Of a DNA stretch of 34,576 nucleotides, positions 5,843 to 14,500 are shown in pieces. The stretch comes from a virus. A program made the translations under genes and the position numbers. How positions within the stretch are numbered: the first letter of the stretch is position 1; each line of letters starts with the position of its first letter. Under the pieces are notes generated by a model. The model was not told the DNA's origin and did not search any database. It saw only the letters and a list, made by a program, of their open reading frames with translations. The stretch is taken from positions 1-34,576 of IMG/VR virus record IMGVR_UViG_3300047471_000386. One strand, 5' to 3'.

Positions 5843-8833
5843 ATGAGCTTCGAGGAAGCGCGAGAATACCTCGCCAAGGTAATCCCTTGGCCGCAGTCCG
5901 GTCAGGCGGGCTACGTAAATATTATGTATACCGTCAAATTGCCAAACCGCGACAAGCCGGTTTGGCGTGGATCACCATGCACCACACTCGACGCAGCTGT
6001 CAACGCTATACAATACGCACAGCGTAAACCCGACACGCGCGACATATACCTCTGCATGTCGTTGCAGAGTAAGTGCGAAGAGAAGGTGAACCCCAAAACT
6101 GGCAAATCTTTCAAGGCTGCCGTCCGTAATCAGGAGAACGCCATTGCGCTCAAATCGCTATTCCTCGACATCGACGTGCGCCCCGGCGAGCCACACAAAG
6201 GCTACGAAACACTGGCGGACGCAACAACTGCTCTTGGAAGTTTCCTCGCGGCTACAGGCCTGCCGAAGCCTAGTGTCATTGTCGAATCGGGAGGCGGGTT
6301 ACAGACCTATTGGACGCTTGCTAGGGTTCTTGCGCCGGAAGATTGGAAGCCGCTTGGGTTTGCGCTCGCGGAAGCCACCAAGCGCCACGGGCTCAAGTGC
6401 GACAGCGGCTGCAGTATCGACAGCGCGAGAGTCCTTCGCATACCCCAAACGGAGAACTGCAAGCGGGAGCCCCGGCGACCGGTTAGACTGGCCGGTGCAA
6501 GAACAGACTTCGACTACAGTGTTGATCGTCTCTGGAAATCACTGGAAGCCTACCGAGTCGCAGTGCCAGTACGAGCAGCAAGTGCAAACGGTGCACTACC
6601 AGGCTTCCCGCAACTCACCCCAATCACCGGAATAAACGACCTTGCCGCTGGCGTAGACACCCGCGGTGCGCTGGTGGATATACTGACGGTGGCGCCAGAG
6701 TGCGGGTTCGTGCGTGACGCGCTCGCCACCGGCGGCATGACGATAGGCAATGCGCTATGGAACATATCAACACTGCTGGCAACGTTCTGCGAGAACGGAC
6801 GCGCCCAGGCCCACGCTATGGGCCACCAACATCCCGAGTATTCCCCGGAGTCAACAGATGAGCTATTCGACCGCAAAGAACGAGAGCGTCAAGAGAAAAA
6901 TCTCGGCTGGCCAGCTTGTGCCACTATCAGCGGGCAAGGCTGCACCGCTTGCAACTCCTGCAAACACTTTGCAGCTGGAAAGTCGCCTCTCAACCACAGA
7001 GTTGCCCCGCCTGCTAGCCAAGTTGGAAATGCACCTGCACCTGCAAGCAACCAACCCGCTCAACAACCGAGTGTTGGTAACAGTCCAAGTGCTGTAAACG
7101 ACTTACCCCCGGGGTATAGTCGCGATGCGGCCGGGTTCATATTCCGATCAGAGACCGACGATCAAGGGGTGACGGTTCAGAAGATACTGTGCAAATACCC
7201 CATGAAAGATCCGTGGATGCAGCAAGATCCGTGGATCTTACACTTCAAGACAAACCTCACCGGTGGCCGGGACGAACAAATCGCTGTCCCCTTTGAGGAA
7301 GCGCACGCGCCCGACACCCTGCGCAAATGTTTGTGGGGTCAGGGAATAACCTTCGGTCAAGAAGCAAAAGCAATAGGTGAATTTATGACAAGCTGGATAC
7401 AGAAACTACAATCTACCAAAGGTTTGGTTGTTAGCTCCGCCCCGTTCGGGTGGATCGAAAAGGGCGGCAAGCTGGAAGGGTTCTGTTACGGCGACAACGT
7501 GTGGACGCCCACCGGCAACCGCCCCGCTGCCAGCACCGATCATGTGCTAGCCAAGCAGTACCGTCCTTGTGGCGATATGCAGCCGTGGGTGGACGCGGCA
7601 TTGCTAGTTACCTCGCAGGGTAGGAGCGATCTGGACGCCGTGGTGGCCTCGTCGTTCGGCGCGCCCCTTGTGCGGTTCACCGGCATGACCGGATTGCTTA
7701 TGAGCATCTACTCGATGGAGAGCGGCATCGGCAAGAGCACGGCGTTGAAGGTCGCCCAGTCGGTGTGGGGTAACCCGATTACCGCCATGCAGGGGCTCAG
7801 CGACACGAGCAACAGCGTCATCAATAAGATCGGCGAGATCAAGTCTCTGCCGTTGTATTGGGACGAGCTGAAGACGGAAGACGACACAAGGCGGTTTGTT
7901 AATCTGGCGTTTCAGCTATCGCTCGGCAAGGAGAAATCCAGGCTGCGTGCGGACGCATCTCAGAGGGATCCGGGTACATGGCAGACGATCATGGTGTCGG
8001 CATCCAACGAGAGCCTGCTGGACTTTGTGCTGAGCCGCACGAAGATGACTACTGCTGGGTTGTTTCGAGTATTCGAATATGTAGTCATGAAGCCCACTGC
8101 CTCTGTAACTATGGGACTGGCAAAGGCCCAGAGTATTCTCGGTCAGTTACATGGGAACTACGGGAACGTGGGTCTGGAGTATGCGAAGTTCCTCGGCTCG
8201 AACTTTATGCGTGTGGAAAGCGAAACCCAGAAGTATTTCGACGACGTGCTTAATGAATGCGGCGGCACGCCGGACGAAAGGTTTTGGTTTGCGTTGGTGG
8301 CGTGTATCTGCATGGGCGCCAAATACGCTAACGAGCTGGGCTTTACGGCATTCAACGAAGCAGCGTTGAAGAAGTTCATGATCGGCTCGCTGACTGGTAT
8401 GCGGCGCGAGCGTAACTCCCAGCCCGTCGATATGGACAAGACCGAGAACGTGTCGAACATCCTGGCGCAGTTTCTTAATGCCATGCGCGGGCGGCACACG
8501 CTGTTCACTAACCGCATCCATATCAGCGCCGGCAAGCCCCACAAGGGCTCCATACAGGTCAAGCGCGACGCTACCAAGATGGACGGGGTGTACGTACAGG
8601 TAGGATTGGACGACAAACTCATTCGCATGAGCAGCTTCAAGATGAGCGAATGGTGCCGCGAGAAGGAAGTGTCTCGGCATATGTTCACGAAGGCCCTCGA
8701 AAAAGAGTTCGGCACGAAGCTGGTGCACGGAAGACTGGGTGGCGGCACGGACTTCGGCACGGGCGCTACCGAGTATTTGATCGAGATTAACCTCGCAGGG
8801 TTAAACGCTGCGAAGTTTATTGATGGGGAATGA
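5843..8833 (+). CDS. Primase-helicase (AEP prim-pol plus DUF927-type ATPase)
   Basis: This 996-aa protein starts at ATG 5843 with AAGG upstream; the longer frame upstream lacks support. The N-terminal half looks like an archaeo-eukaryotic primase: LFLDID (D109, D111), ESGGGLQTYW (residues 148-157) and SARVLRIPQTENCK (residues 194-207). A Cys cluster near 357-376 (CATISGQGCTACNSCKHF) is a probable zinc site. The C-terminal half is a DUF927-type helicase with P-loop SGIGKST near residue 627 and Walker B LPLYWDEL near 669. Fused prim-pol/helicase proteins start and drive replication in phages and plasmids. Because no DNA polymerase is seen in the window, this is the likely centre of the replication module, feeding the host replisome. 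Confidence 0.85.
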   Translation: MSFEEAREYLAKVIPWPQSGQAGYVNIMYTVKLPNRDKPVWRGSPCTTLDAAVNAIQYAQRKPDTRDIYLCMSLQSKCEEKVNPKTGKSFKAAVRNQENAIALKSLFLDIDVRPGEPHKGYETLADATTALGSFLAATGLPKPSVIVESGGGLQTYWTLARVLAPEDWKPLGFALAEATKRHGLKCDSGCSIDSARVLRIPQTENCKREPRRPVRLAGARTDFDYSVDRLWKSLEAYRVAVPVRAASANGALPGFPQLTPITGINDLAAGVDTRGALVDILTVAPECGFVRDALATGGMTIGNALWNISTLLATFCENGRAQAHAMGHQHPEYSPESTDELFDRKERERQEKNLGWPACATISGQGCTACNSCKHFAAGKSPLNHRVAPPASQVGNAPAPASNQPAQQPSVGNSPSAVNDLPPGYSRDAAGFIFRSETDDQGVTVQKILCKYPMKDPWMQQDPWILHFKTNLTGGRDEQIAVPFEEAHAPDTLRKCLWGQGITFGQEAKAIGEFMTSWIQKLQSTKGLVVSSAPFGWIEKGGKLEGFCYGDNVWTPTGNRPAASTDHVLAKQYRPCGDMQPWVDAALLVTSQGRSDLDAVVASSFGAPLVRFTGMTGLLMSIYSMESGIGKSTALKVAQSVWGNPITAMQGLSDTSNSVINKIGEIKSLPLYWDELKTEDDTRRFVNLAFQLSLGKEKSRLRADASQRDPGTWQTIMVSASNESLLDFVLSRTKMTTAGLFRVFEYVVMKPTASVTMGLAKAQSILGQLHGNYGNVGLEYAKFLGSNFMRVESETQKYFDDVLNECGGTPDERFWFALVACICMGAKYANELGFTAFNEAALKKFMIGSLTGMRRERNSQPVDMDKTENVSNILAQFLNAMRGRHTLFTNRIHISAGKPHKGSIQVKRDATKMDGVYVQVGLDDKLIRMSSFKMSEWCREKEVSRHMFTKALEKEFGTKLVHGRLGGGTDFGTGATEYLIEINLAGLNAAKFIDGE

Positions 8834-8836
8834 GCT

Positions 8837-8977
8837 ATGTGTGAAAGGGAAAACGAGCCGACCTACGAAGCAGAAGATTGCGGGTGCGAGTGCACTGAAG
8901 ACGGTATGGCGTCGGAGTGGAACTGGGACCCTGAGCAAGAATGTTACGTGTGCGAAGGGTGTGGAGAGGTACAGTGA
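8837..8977 (+). CDS. Cys-rich acidic microprotein, zinc-ribbon-like (46 aa)
   Basis: ATG 8837 has GGGGA upstream, and the stop overlaps the next GTG as GTGA. The 46-aa product holds cysteines at 2, 15, 17, 19, 36, 39 and 42 (CGCEC and CYVCEGCGEVQ) and many Glu/Asp. The CxxCxxC end is a zinc-knuckle pattern. Small zinc-ribbon proteins are frequent in phage early operons, with mostly unknown partners. The overlap chain and Cys pattern support a real gene. Confidence 0.65.
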   Translation: MCERENEPTYEAEDCGCECTEDGMASEWNWDPEQECYVCEGCGEVQ

Positions 8978-9195
8978 AGCCCTCCCGTCTTGCAGCATGC
9001 CCCCGGCGCGGTCTCAAACACGAAGAGGCCGCGCTGTATATAGGCATCAGCGTATCCACGTTCGACCGCCTACGAGCCGCTGGTCGCATGCCGGGGCCTA
9101 ATCCGATTGGTGTATGGGACATCTCGAAGCTTGACCGGGCGTTTGACTTGCTGTCTGACTCGTCAGATGAAGAAATCCTCGCCCAGGTTGGTTGA
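8974..9195 (+). CDS. Excisionase-like HTH protein
   Basis: This 73-aa protein starts at GTG 8974, overlapping the previous TGA. The segment LKHEEAALYIGISVSTFDRLRAAGRMPGP (quoted here in parts: residues 14-24, 25-35 and 36-42) is a winged helix-turn-helix of the HTH_17/AlpA/excisionase type. VWDISKLDRAFD forms the wing-to-helix end. It immediately precedes the tyrosine recombinase, whose ATG lies within it (9167). By position and size it is the likely recombination directionality factor, and may also regulate transcription. A purely regulatory role cannot be excluded. Confidence 0.7.
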   Translation: MKPSRLAACPRRGLKHEEAALYIGISVSTFDRLRAAGRMPGPNPIGVWDISKLDRAFDLLSDSSDEEILAQVG

Positions 9196-10066
9196 TCTCG
9201 TCAGAGGCTACTACGCCTCTCCGGAGTTCCGCGCGCTTAGTTACAGCACGCGCTATGTGAGGCGGCTGCAGCTAGACCGCATATTACGCGAACCAATAGG
9301 TCCTGAGAACCCATCTCTTATAGAAACGCTACCGGCGGAGCTTACCCCAAAGGTAATCCGCAAGCTGCGTGACAGACGCGCTGCCAAAGTAGAAAGTGCT
9401 AACGGCCTGCTTAAGTCGTTGCGCGCTGTCTACAAGTGGGGCACCGAGCAGGAACTTGTAAACATAAACGCGGCACGCGACGTTCCATATATAAAACACA
9501 AGACGGCTGGCTTTCATACGTGGGCAGCTGACGAAGTTGCAACCTACGAGAAACATTGGCCACTTGGAACCCACCAACGCGTAGCCTTGGCGGTGCTTCT
9601 ATATACTGGTTTGCGCCGTAGCGATGCTGTGCGTGTGGGCTACCACATGGTGAAAGACGATTGGCTGCGCGTGCAGACAATTAAAACCGGCAGTGTGGTT
9701 GAGCTTCCGGTTCTGGAGGATCTAAAGACCGTGCTTGCTGCTGGGCCTCTTGGTAAAGAGACTTGGATAGCCGGCCTTCGTGGTAACCCAATACAGGCTG
9801 ACAGCTTCGGTAATATGTTCCGCGAGTGGTGTAACAGCGCGGGTCTGACACATTGCACGGCACACGGCCTGCGTAAGGCGGGGGCCTGCCAAGCTGCGGA
9901 GCGAGGCGCCACCGAGCAGCAACTTATGGCGATCTTTGGGTGGGTGACCAGCCAAGAGGCGATCCTCTACACCCGTGCTGCCAACCGTCGCAAAATGTCG
10001 GGCGAAGCGGGCAGGTTTTTAGGGCGAAAAGAAGTGGCTCCCAGCCCCCCAGAAAACGACTTATAA
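9167..10066 (+). CDS. int: Tyrosine recombinase (phage integrase)
   Basis: This 299-aa protein starts at ATG 9167 inside the HTH gene. The N-terminal SAM-like DNA-binding part is followed by the catalytic domain: Arg150 in YTGLRRSD, a beta-hairpin Lys in IKTGSVVELPV, the H233-x-x-R236 box (HGLRKAGA) and the nucleophile Tyr268 in AILYTRAAN. The usual second His/Trp position is Trp in FGWVTSQ. It should integrate the phage DNA at an attachment site. No att site or tRNA-derived sequence could be recognised in the 122 bases that follow. A palindrome-like variant (TTACCCCAAAGGTAA, 9342-9356) is in the coding sequence. Confidence 0.85.
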   Translation: MKKSSPRLVDLVRGYYASPEFRALSYSTRYVRRLQLDRILREPIGPENPSLIETLPAELTPKVIRKLRDRRAAKVESANGLLKSLRAVYKWGTEQELVNINAARDVPYIKHKTAGFHTWAADEVATYEKHWPLGTHQRVALAVLLYTGLRRSDAVRVGYHMVKDDWLRVQTIKTGSVVELPVLEDLKTVLAAGPLGKETWIAGLRGNPIQADSFGNMFREWCNSAGLTHCTAHGLRKAGACQAAERGATEQQLMAIFGWVTSQEAILYTRAANRRKMSGEAGRFLGRKEVAPSPPENDL

Positions 10067-10067
10067 C

Positions 10068-10096
10068 TTGTTGTTTTTGCTGCTTTGTGGTAGAAC
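10068..10096 (+). promoter_or_regulatory. Candidate sigma70-type promoter
   Basis: TTGTTG (10068-10073), a 17-base spacer and TAGAAC (10091-10096) form a fair -35/-10 pair in the gap after the integrase gene. It would drive the T5orf172 gene at 10189. The -10 overlaps interleaved inverted repeats. Called by eye only. Confidence 0.4.
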
Positions 10097-10122
10097 TCGC
10101 AGGGGAGACACAAAGTCGAGTT
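10083..10122 (+). promoter_or_regulatory. Interleaved inverted repeats between int and the GIY-YIG gene
   Basis: CTTTGTG (10083-10089) pairs with CACAAAG (10109-10115), while AACTCG (10094-10099) pairs with CGAGTT (10117-10122). The two pairs are interleaved, so only one hairpin can form at a time unless a pseudoknot forms; the one-base gap at 10116 makes a classical pseudoknot unlikely. Possible roles are an RNA switch, a protein-binding site, or part of attP. Confidence 0.45.
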
Positions 10123-10188
10123 ATCATATGGTTATGGTAGGAATGTAACCCTAGTGATACCTCTAACGACCCCACTCAGGAGCAACAG

Positions 10189-10584
10189 TTGAGAACCACA
10201 ACCAAGAATCACATCACCTCCATTTACTTCCTGTCCGGCGGCGACCTGATAAAGATAGGTCGGTCTGCAGATGCTGACACACGCATTAGAAAGTTGCGAG
10301 CATCCTCGCCTTACAGACTAGAGGTGTTGTGTGTTAGGCACAACGTACGCGCCTGTGTAGAGGTCTACCTACACACCAAGTTCGCCAAGTTCAGAAGGCA
10401 CGGCGAATGGTTCTCGGATGCTCCGGAGATTCGCGCGGAGATCGACCTAATCCTGAAAGGCCAAGCGCCCTACATGCGCAAAAACTTCAGGTTCGTACCA
10501 AATTGGCATCTGGCCGACCCGATGGTAGCTGCCACCGTATCTGAACGAGAAGCAGACAGGCAGCTTATGGCCTGCGTCGGTTAA
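10189..10584 (+). CDS. T5orf172/MUG113-type GIY-YIG superfamily protein
   Basis: This 131-aa protein starts at TTG 10189 with AGGAG at 10178-10182. IYFLSGGDLIKIGRS corresponds to the GIY and YIG strands, followed by TRIRKLRASSP (catalytic Arg region), VEVYLHTKFAKFRRHGEWF (Glu and the conserved GEWF) and EIRAEI. This is the T5orf172/MUG113 branch of GIY-YIG nucleases, often free-standing in phages and possibly a homing or DNA-processing enzyme. It is separated from the early operon by 122 bases with its own candidate promoter. Its stop shares bases with the stop of the converging late gene. Confidence 0.8.
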   Translation: MRTTTKNHITSIYFLSGGDLIKIGRSADADTRIRKLRASSPYRLEVLCVRHNVRACVEVYLHTKFAKFRRHGEWFSDAPEIRAEIDLILKGQAPYMRKNFRFVPNWHLADPMVAATVSEREADRQLMACVG

Positions 10585-10790
10585 GCCGGCCGACCACCAA
10601 CCATCTCAACAAGGCACCCCGCAAGGTACGAAGCGGGGGCTTCGTCATTCTTGCCCTCGTCGGTAGCTTCTTTCAACTTGTCGCCAGCTAGTGCTTGGCA
10701 CGTCTCCATGTCCGGCATCTCGATGCGGTGCGGCGCCTGCGGCTTCACCCCGACTTGCGACATCCACAGAATCAAAAACACCTTAATCAT
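10581..10790 (-). CDS. Small exported or membrane-anchored protein (69 aa)
   Basis: ATG at 10790 overlaps the HNH stop (ATGA). A short hydrophobic N-terminus (MIKVFLILWMSQVG) looks like a signal or anchor. It is followed by a polar part with two cysteines (METCQALAGDKLKEAT and YLAGCLVE), which could form a disulfide outside the cytoplasm. It is the last gene of the late operon, and its TAA (10583-10581) interlocks with the + strand TAA. Comparable small secreted proteins occur in many phages without known function; a lysis or exclusion role is a guess. Confidence 0.6.
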   Translation of the reverse strand: MIKVFLILWMSQVGVKPQAPHRIEMPDMETCQALAGDKLKEATDEGKNDEAPASYLAGCLVEMVGGRPA

Positions 10791-11062
10791 TGGTCGCGCT
10801 CCCATCCCCTGTTCACGTGGACTGATCGCACGCGCAGGTTTCTTCTGTTGTTGGACCCGCCCGAGCGGACAGGCCGTATGTGGTCTACGTCTTTGCCTTG
10901 GATTGCGGTCGCGCCCAGGTCTTTACGCACAGTGGCCCGGGCCTCGTTGCGCATCTCACGCTTGTGTATGTTAGTAGGGGTATGATTATACCCCGCATCC
11001 ATGGCATGGATCTGCTCCGGTGTCCGGTGCGAGCTGGGATCGCGCTTGCCGTATTCACGCAT
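10787..11062 (-). CDS. HNH endonuclease (91 aa)
   Basis: The start at ATG 11062 overlaps the upstream stop by one base (TAATG). The C-terminal half has the HNH core: KDVDHIRPVRSGGS (D60, H61), NNRRNLRV (Asn75) and HVNRGW (Asn84). The N-terminus is basic. Small free-standing HNH proteins are often homing nucleases or packaging-associated nickases; here it sits at the end of the late operon, near the GIY-YIG gene. There are no zinc-binding Cys pairs. Longer upstream frames in this phase have no ribosome site. Confidence 0.75.
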   Translation of the reverse strand: MREYGKRDPSSHRTPEQIHAMDAGYNHTPTNIHKREMRNEARATVRKDLGATAIQGKDVDHIRPVRSGGSNNRRNLRVRSVHVNRGWERDQ

Positions 11063-11241
11063 TACTGCACCGAGCCCTTCTCCAGCTCGCCGGCGTAGAC
11101 TACGGACGCCATAAGCTTCCCATCCGGGAACTGCGCCACCACAACAATGGCTTCGTCCGGGCATGCGGTTTCGTCACCGATCCTGTCGAACATATGTGAC
11201 ACGGGCAGCGGTCCTAGCTGCGGATGATTGAAGATTATCAT
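11062..11241 (-). CDS. Small hypothetical protein (59 aa)
   Basis: This frame runs from ATG 11241 to TAA at 11062-11064. It overlaps both neighbours (ATGA upstream, TAATG downstream), strong evidence of a coupled gene. The product begins MIIFNHPQLGPLPVSHMF and has a beta-rich middle (EAIVVVAQFPDGKLMASVVY). No family is recognised and no membrane segment is seen. Confidence 0.6.
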   Translation of the reverse strand: MIIFNHPQLGPLPVSHMFDRIGDETACPDEAIVVVAQFPDGKLMASVVYAGELEKGSVQ

Positions 11242-11393
11242 CTCGCCCTCTTGGGTTTTTTACGCTTTGCGTTGGATACGATGCGCCCCTTAGTGAAGCC
11301 GTCCGTGGCGTAATACGCGACTACCTGTTTCTTGGTGAACTTGCGCCCAGACGGCGACACGTACTTGTCTGGCGCCACCTTCTGGAACGGCAT
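11238..11393 (-). CDS. Small basic protein (51 aa)
   Basis: ATG 11393 to TGA 11238-11240. The product reads MPFQKVAPDKYVSPSGRKFT, then KKQVVAYYATDGFTKGR, then a very basic tail NAKRKKPKRAR. The start is two bases from the previous stop, and the end overlaps the next ATG. The high Lys/Arg content suggests nucleic-acid binding or packaging in the virion, as an inference. Similar tiny basic proteins are common beside phage ejection-protein genes. Confidence 0.6.
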   Translation of the reverse strand: MPFQKVAPDKYVSPSGRKFTKKQVVAYYATDGFTKGRIVSNAKRKKPKRAR

Positions 11394-11394
11394 A

Positions 11395-11538
11395 TCATTT
11401 CACCCGCTTAAGTTTGGGGTTAGCCTTCTTCGCTGCAGCTGAGGCATTGCGCGTACTCTTGGCGAGGATGGCACCCGCTGCCTTGGGGGACACGCCTTCC
11501 TTGGCTGCGATCTTCTTCTGCACAGACTTAAACGACAT
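11395..11538 (-). CDS. Small basic Lys/Ala-rich protein (47 aa)
   Basis: ATG 11538 is preceded by ACGAGGTAACT, giving a GAGG ribosome site that lies inside a palindrome-like element shared with the end of the 2168-aa gene. The product is MSFKSVQKKIAAKEGVSPKA, then AGAILAKSTRNASAAAKKAN, then PKLKRVK: a basic, helical, alanine-rich peptide of a type frequent in phages of this kind. The function is unknown; DNA or virion association is inferred from charge. Confidence 0.65.
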   Translation of the reverse strand: MSFKSVQKKIAAKEGVSPKAAGAILAKSTRNASAAAKKANPKLKRVK

Positions 11539-11553
11539 AGTTACCTCGTGGGG

Positions 11554-14500
11554 TTAGTAATTGTAGACTGAGGTTCTTGCGATAATATCCTTGGTCTGCT
11601 TGGTGTTCCTAATCCCGCCCACTGCAGTGGCGTTGGTTTTGGCTTGCGAGCGCACGAAGCTATCCAGCTGCGAGCGCGTTAGCTGGTTCTCGCGCGGACG
11701 ATCTTTGTTCCACTGCTCGATGCGCCCCCAAAGCAACATACGGTCGTAGGGCTTGGCGGCTGCCCACTTGGTTTCGAAGTCCTGGCGCTCCTGGCGCTGC
11801 TGCGCACCCATGCGGCCGGCTTGCGCGCGTCGTTCGCCCTGCTCTGCAATGGCAGCAGGCGTGAAGCCTGCGGCCCGAACACCAATCTCGTACGGCGTCA
11901 TAGCGCGCTGCGTTTCCATACCACGGTCGTTAGTCGTAGGCGTTGTTCCTCGTGCAGCCTTTATCACATCCGACGCTGCCTTGATCGGGATCGCCAGCTC
12001 TGCAGCCTGGGCAAAGTCGCCCTTCATAAGGGCCTGGGACATCTTGACCTGATCCAGCAGCAGCCCAGCCGGTGCACCTGCGACCGTGTCGAACAGCCAC
12101 GCCTTAAGATCGTTGGGCTTGTTGGAGCGCGGGGCGCCGAACGTCAGCAAGCTATCCAAGCCTTGGCGGGCGCCGGACTCGATGCCAATCGCACGCGGCA
12201 GGCCGTGGGAGAAAATCTCGCCACCTTTCTTGCCTAGCACCGCTGCGGTCTTCTCGCGGATAACCTGCTCGAAGTCCTGCCAGCTGAACCCTGTCAGCCC
12301 GAACATGTTGGCTGCCATCAGCGCCACCTTGAATGGCTCCAACGGCAGACCCATAGCGCCCGCCACAACAGCGTGGGTAACCATCAGCCCAGCGAACTGC
12401 TTAGCTGCCTCACGGTCGCCTGCTATAGCGCCCCTGAAGGTGCTACCCAGGAGGTAGTAGGTTTTCTGCGCGAACTTCTTGAACTGCAGCGCCAGCGCCC
12501 CTACCGGGGTCTTGAACGCCCGCGCCGCGTTCCACGACGAGTAATCACCCATCGTCTTGTCGGTAGTTTCCAGCGCGTAGTGCATCGAGGCTTCGTGGTT
12601 GCCGGTGCGGCGATATTCCAGTTCGTACGCAGAGAGTGCCGTTACCGCGCGGTTGATACTTTCAATCGCCGTGCCGACCTGGTTCGCCATCAGGTCGGCA
12701 CGATCCAACCCGCGCCCCAAGGCGTTCGAGCTAGGATCGACGTGGCGCCCCACCTCGTAGATCGCGTTATGGCTGAGCAATCCGCGGTCGCGGATGTAGT
12801 CCAGCATCTCAGAGTATCTCCTTGCTTTGTCGCCACCCAGCGATGGTGACTTTGCAAGGTTATCCTTCATGTCCTTGATGTAGTCCGTGAATCCAAAGTC
12901 CTGGCTCCACGCCTTGGCGGTGTCACGCAGCGAGTTCATCATAGCGCCGCGCGCGCCGATGGCGTTATACGCTTCGCTCATGACGCGGGCAGCGGAGGCA
13001 AACCCGTGTCGACCACCTATCACCGGCAGGGCAGTCGTCCAGGGCTCCTGAGCGTTGATCACATGGAAGCTGACGCCAGCGAGCTTATCCAGGCGCGATA
13101 CCTGCAGCAGGCGATTGGCGATGGTTGAGCCTACGCCGGGCGCTTCTTGCGACGGTACGTCGTGTAGCGCTTTATCAAACGCCTGACGCAGCTCAGTGCG
13201 GCGTAGATGCTGTCCGTTGTTCTGATGCTTGAGGTCTTCGATGGTCTTGTCCATCGCGGCAAACGCCGCGTCGATCTTGGACTGCCACCGTAACTTCGCA
13301 AGGTAACGCGCCGAGGTCTTGGCGTACTCGGCAGTGACTTTGCCGATATCCTGCGAGAAGCCGGAAACATTTCTACGCTGCAGGAACCTGCCTTGAATCT
13401 TGGTAGCACCGCGTGCGATGATGCTGGCCTCGTTCAGGGCCTGGTGCATTGCATTCTTCACGGTGTCGGGTGCGTTCTTAAATCGATCCTGCCGCTCCAG
13501 CGCGTGCATCACCAATGCAATATCCCCGGCCATCATGCCCGGGCTCTTGGCGTTTAGCTCCCTACGCAGCGAAGTGCTCACGTCTTTAAGGCCGGCAGCG
13601 CGCAACTCTTCGGCACGGTTAAGGGCGCTGCTCTCGCTGGTGTGAAACTCCGTGTGCTGATCCTGCAGGCGTATCGCGTACGCCGGGACGGCGTTTACAT
13701 CGTCCTTGGGGAGGATCTTAGTGTGATCGTTCTTATCGACGAAGATCTTGTTCGTATCGGTGTGTGTTAGGTCGTGAGTTTTTGCCCAGGCCAAGGCTGC
13801 GTCTCTACCGGGCTTATCACCCCCGTTGTTGGCGGGGTCGGCGAACACGACCCTTCCATCGTCCAGCCGCGTAGCAGATTTTGGTACGTCGATTTCGTGG
13901 CGTCCGTTGACGACGAAGTCACCGTATCGCCTGAAGGGGAGATACAGTCCTTCGAGTCGCTTAAACTCGCGGATGCGATTGATCGCGCGTACTGGGGTGT
14001 CAGTCGCAAACTTCTCCCTGTCAGCATCGGTAAGCCCATCCATGTGTATGCGCTCGGCCAAGCCGGGCTCGTGGACACCTGCCGCTTCCAGCACGTTCTT
14101 GATATGCTGCAGCGACAGCTTGTTCTGCATATCGCGGAAATATGTTCCGACCTTCTGCAGCAGCGCTTGGCCCTCTTTGGGCAGCGCGTCGAACTGTTTC
14201 TGCAAGTCAGGCAGGCGATGTTTTGCTTGGACGTTGTTCGCCACGTCCTTGCCCAGGTGTGTGTTGTCAGCGGTCTTGCCCAGGTTAACGTTTAGATTGC
14301 TGGCTTCGAACCCAACCTCGGCAACATCCGCCAGCTTCTCGTTTCCGAAGTCACGTTGAAACTCAGCGATATCGCGCACGATCTTCTCGCCACCGTGGTC
14401 GCCCAGTATCTTGGTGGCTTCCTGGTTCTGACGCGATAGCGCCTCGACTAGATCCTTCGCGTTGCCGTGGAACTGTTCGCCAGCGCGTGCAGACTGGTAG

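Noticed and set aside
10067-10188. tRNA gene or tRNA-derived attP next to the integrase
   Set aside because: No cloverleaf or T-arm-like sequence could be found in this gap; att remains unlocated.
10576-10594. Bidirectional terminator at the convergence
   Set aside because: GTCGG and CCGAC form only a 5-bp stem with no T-run on either side.
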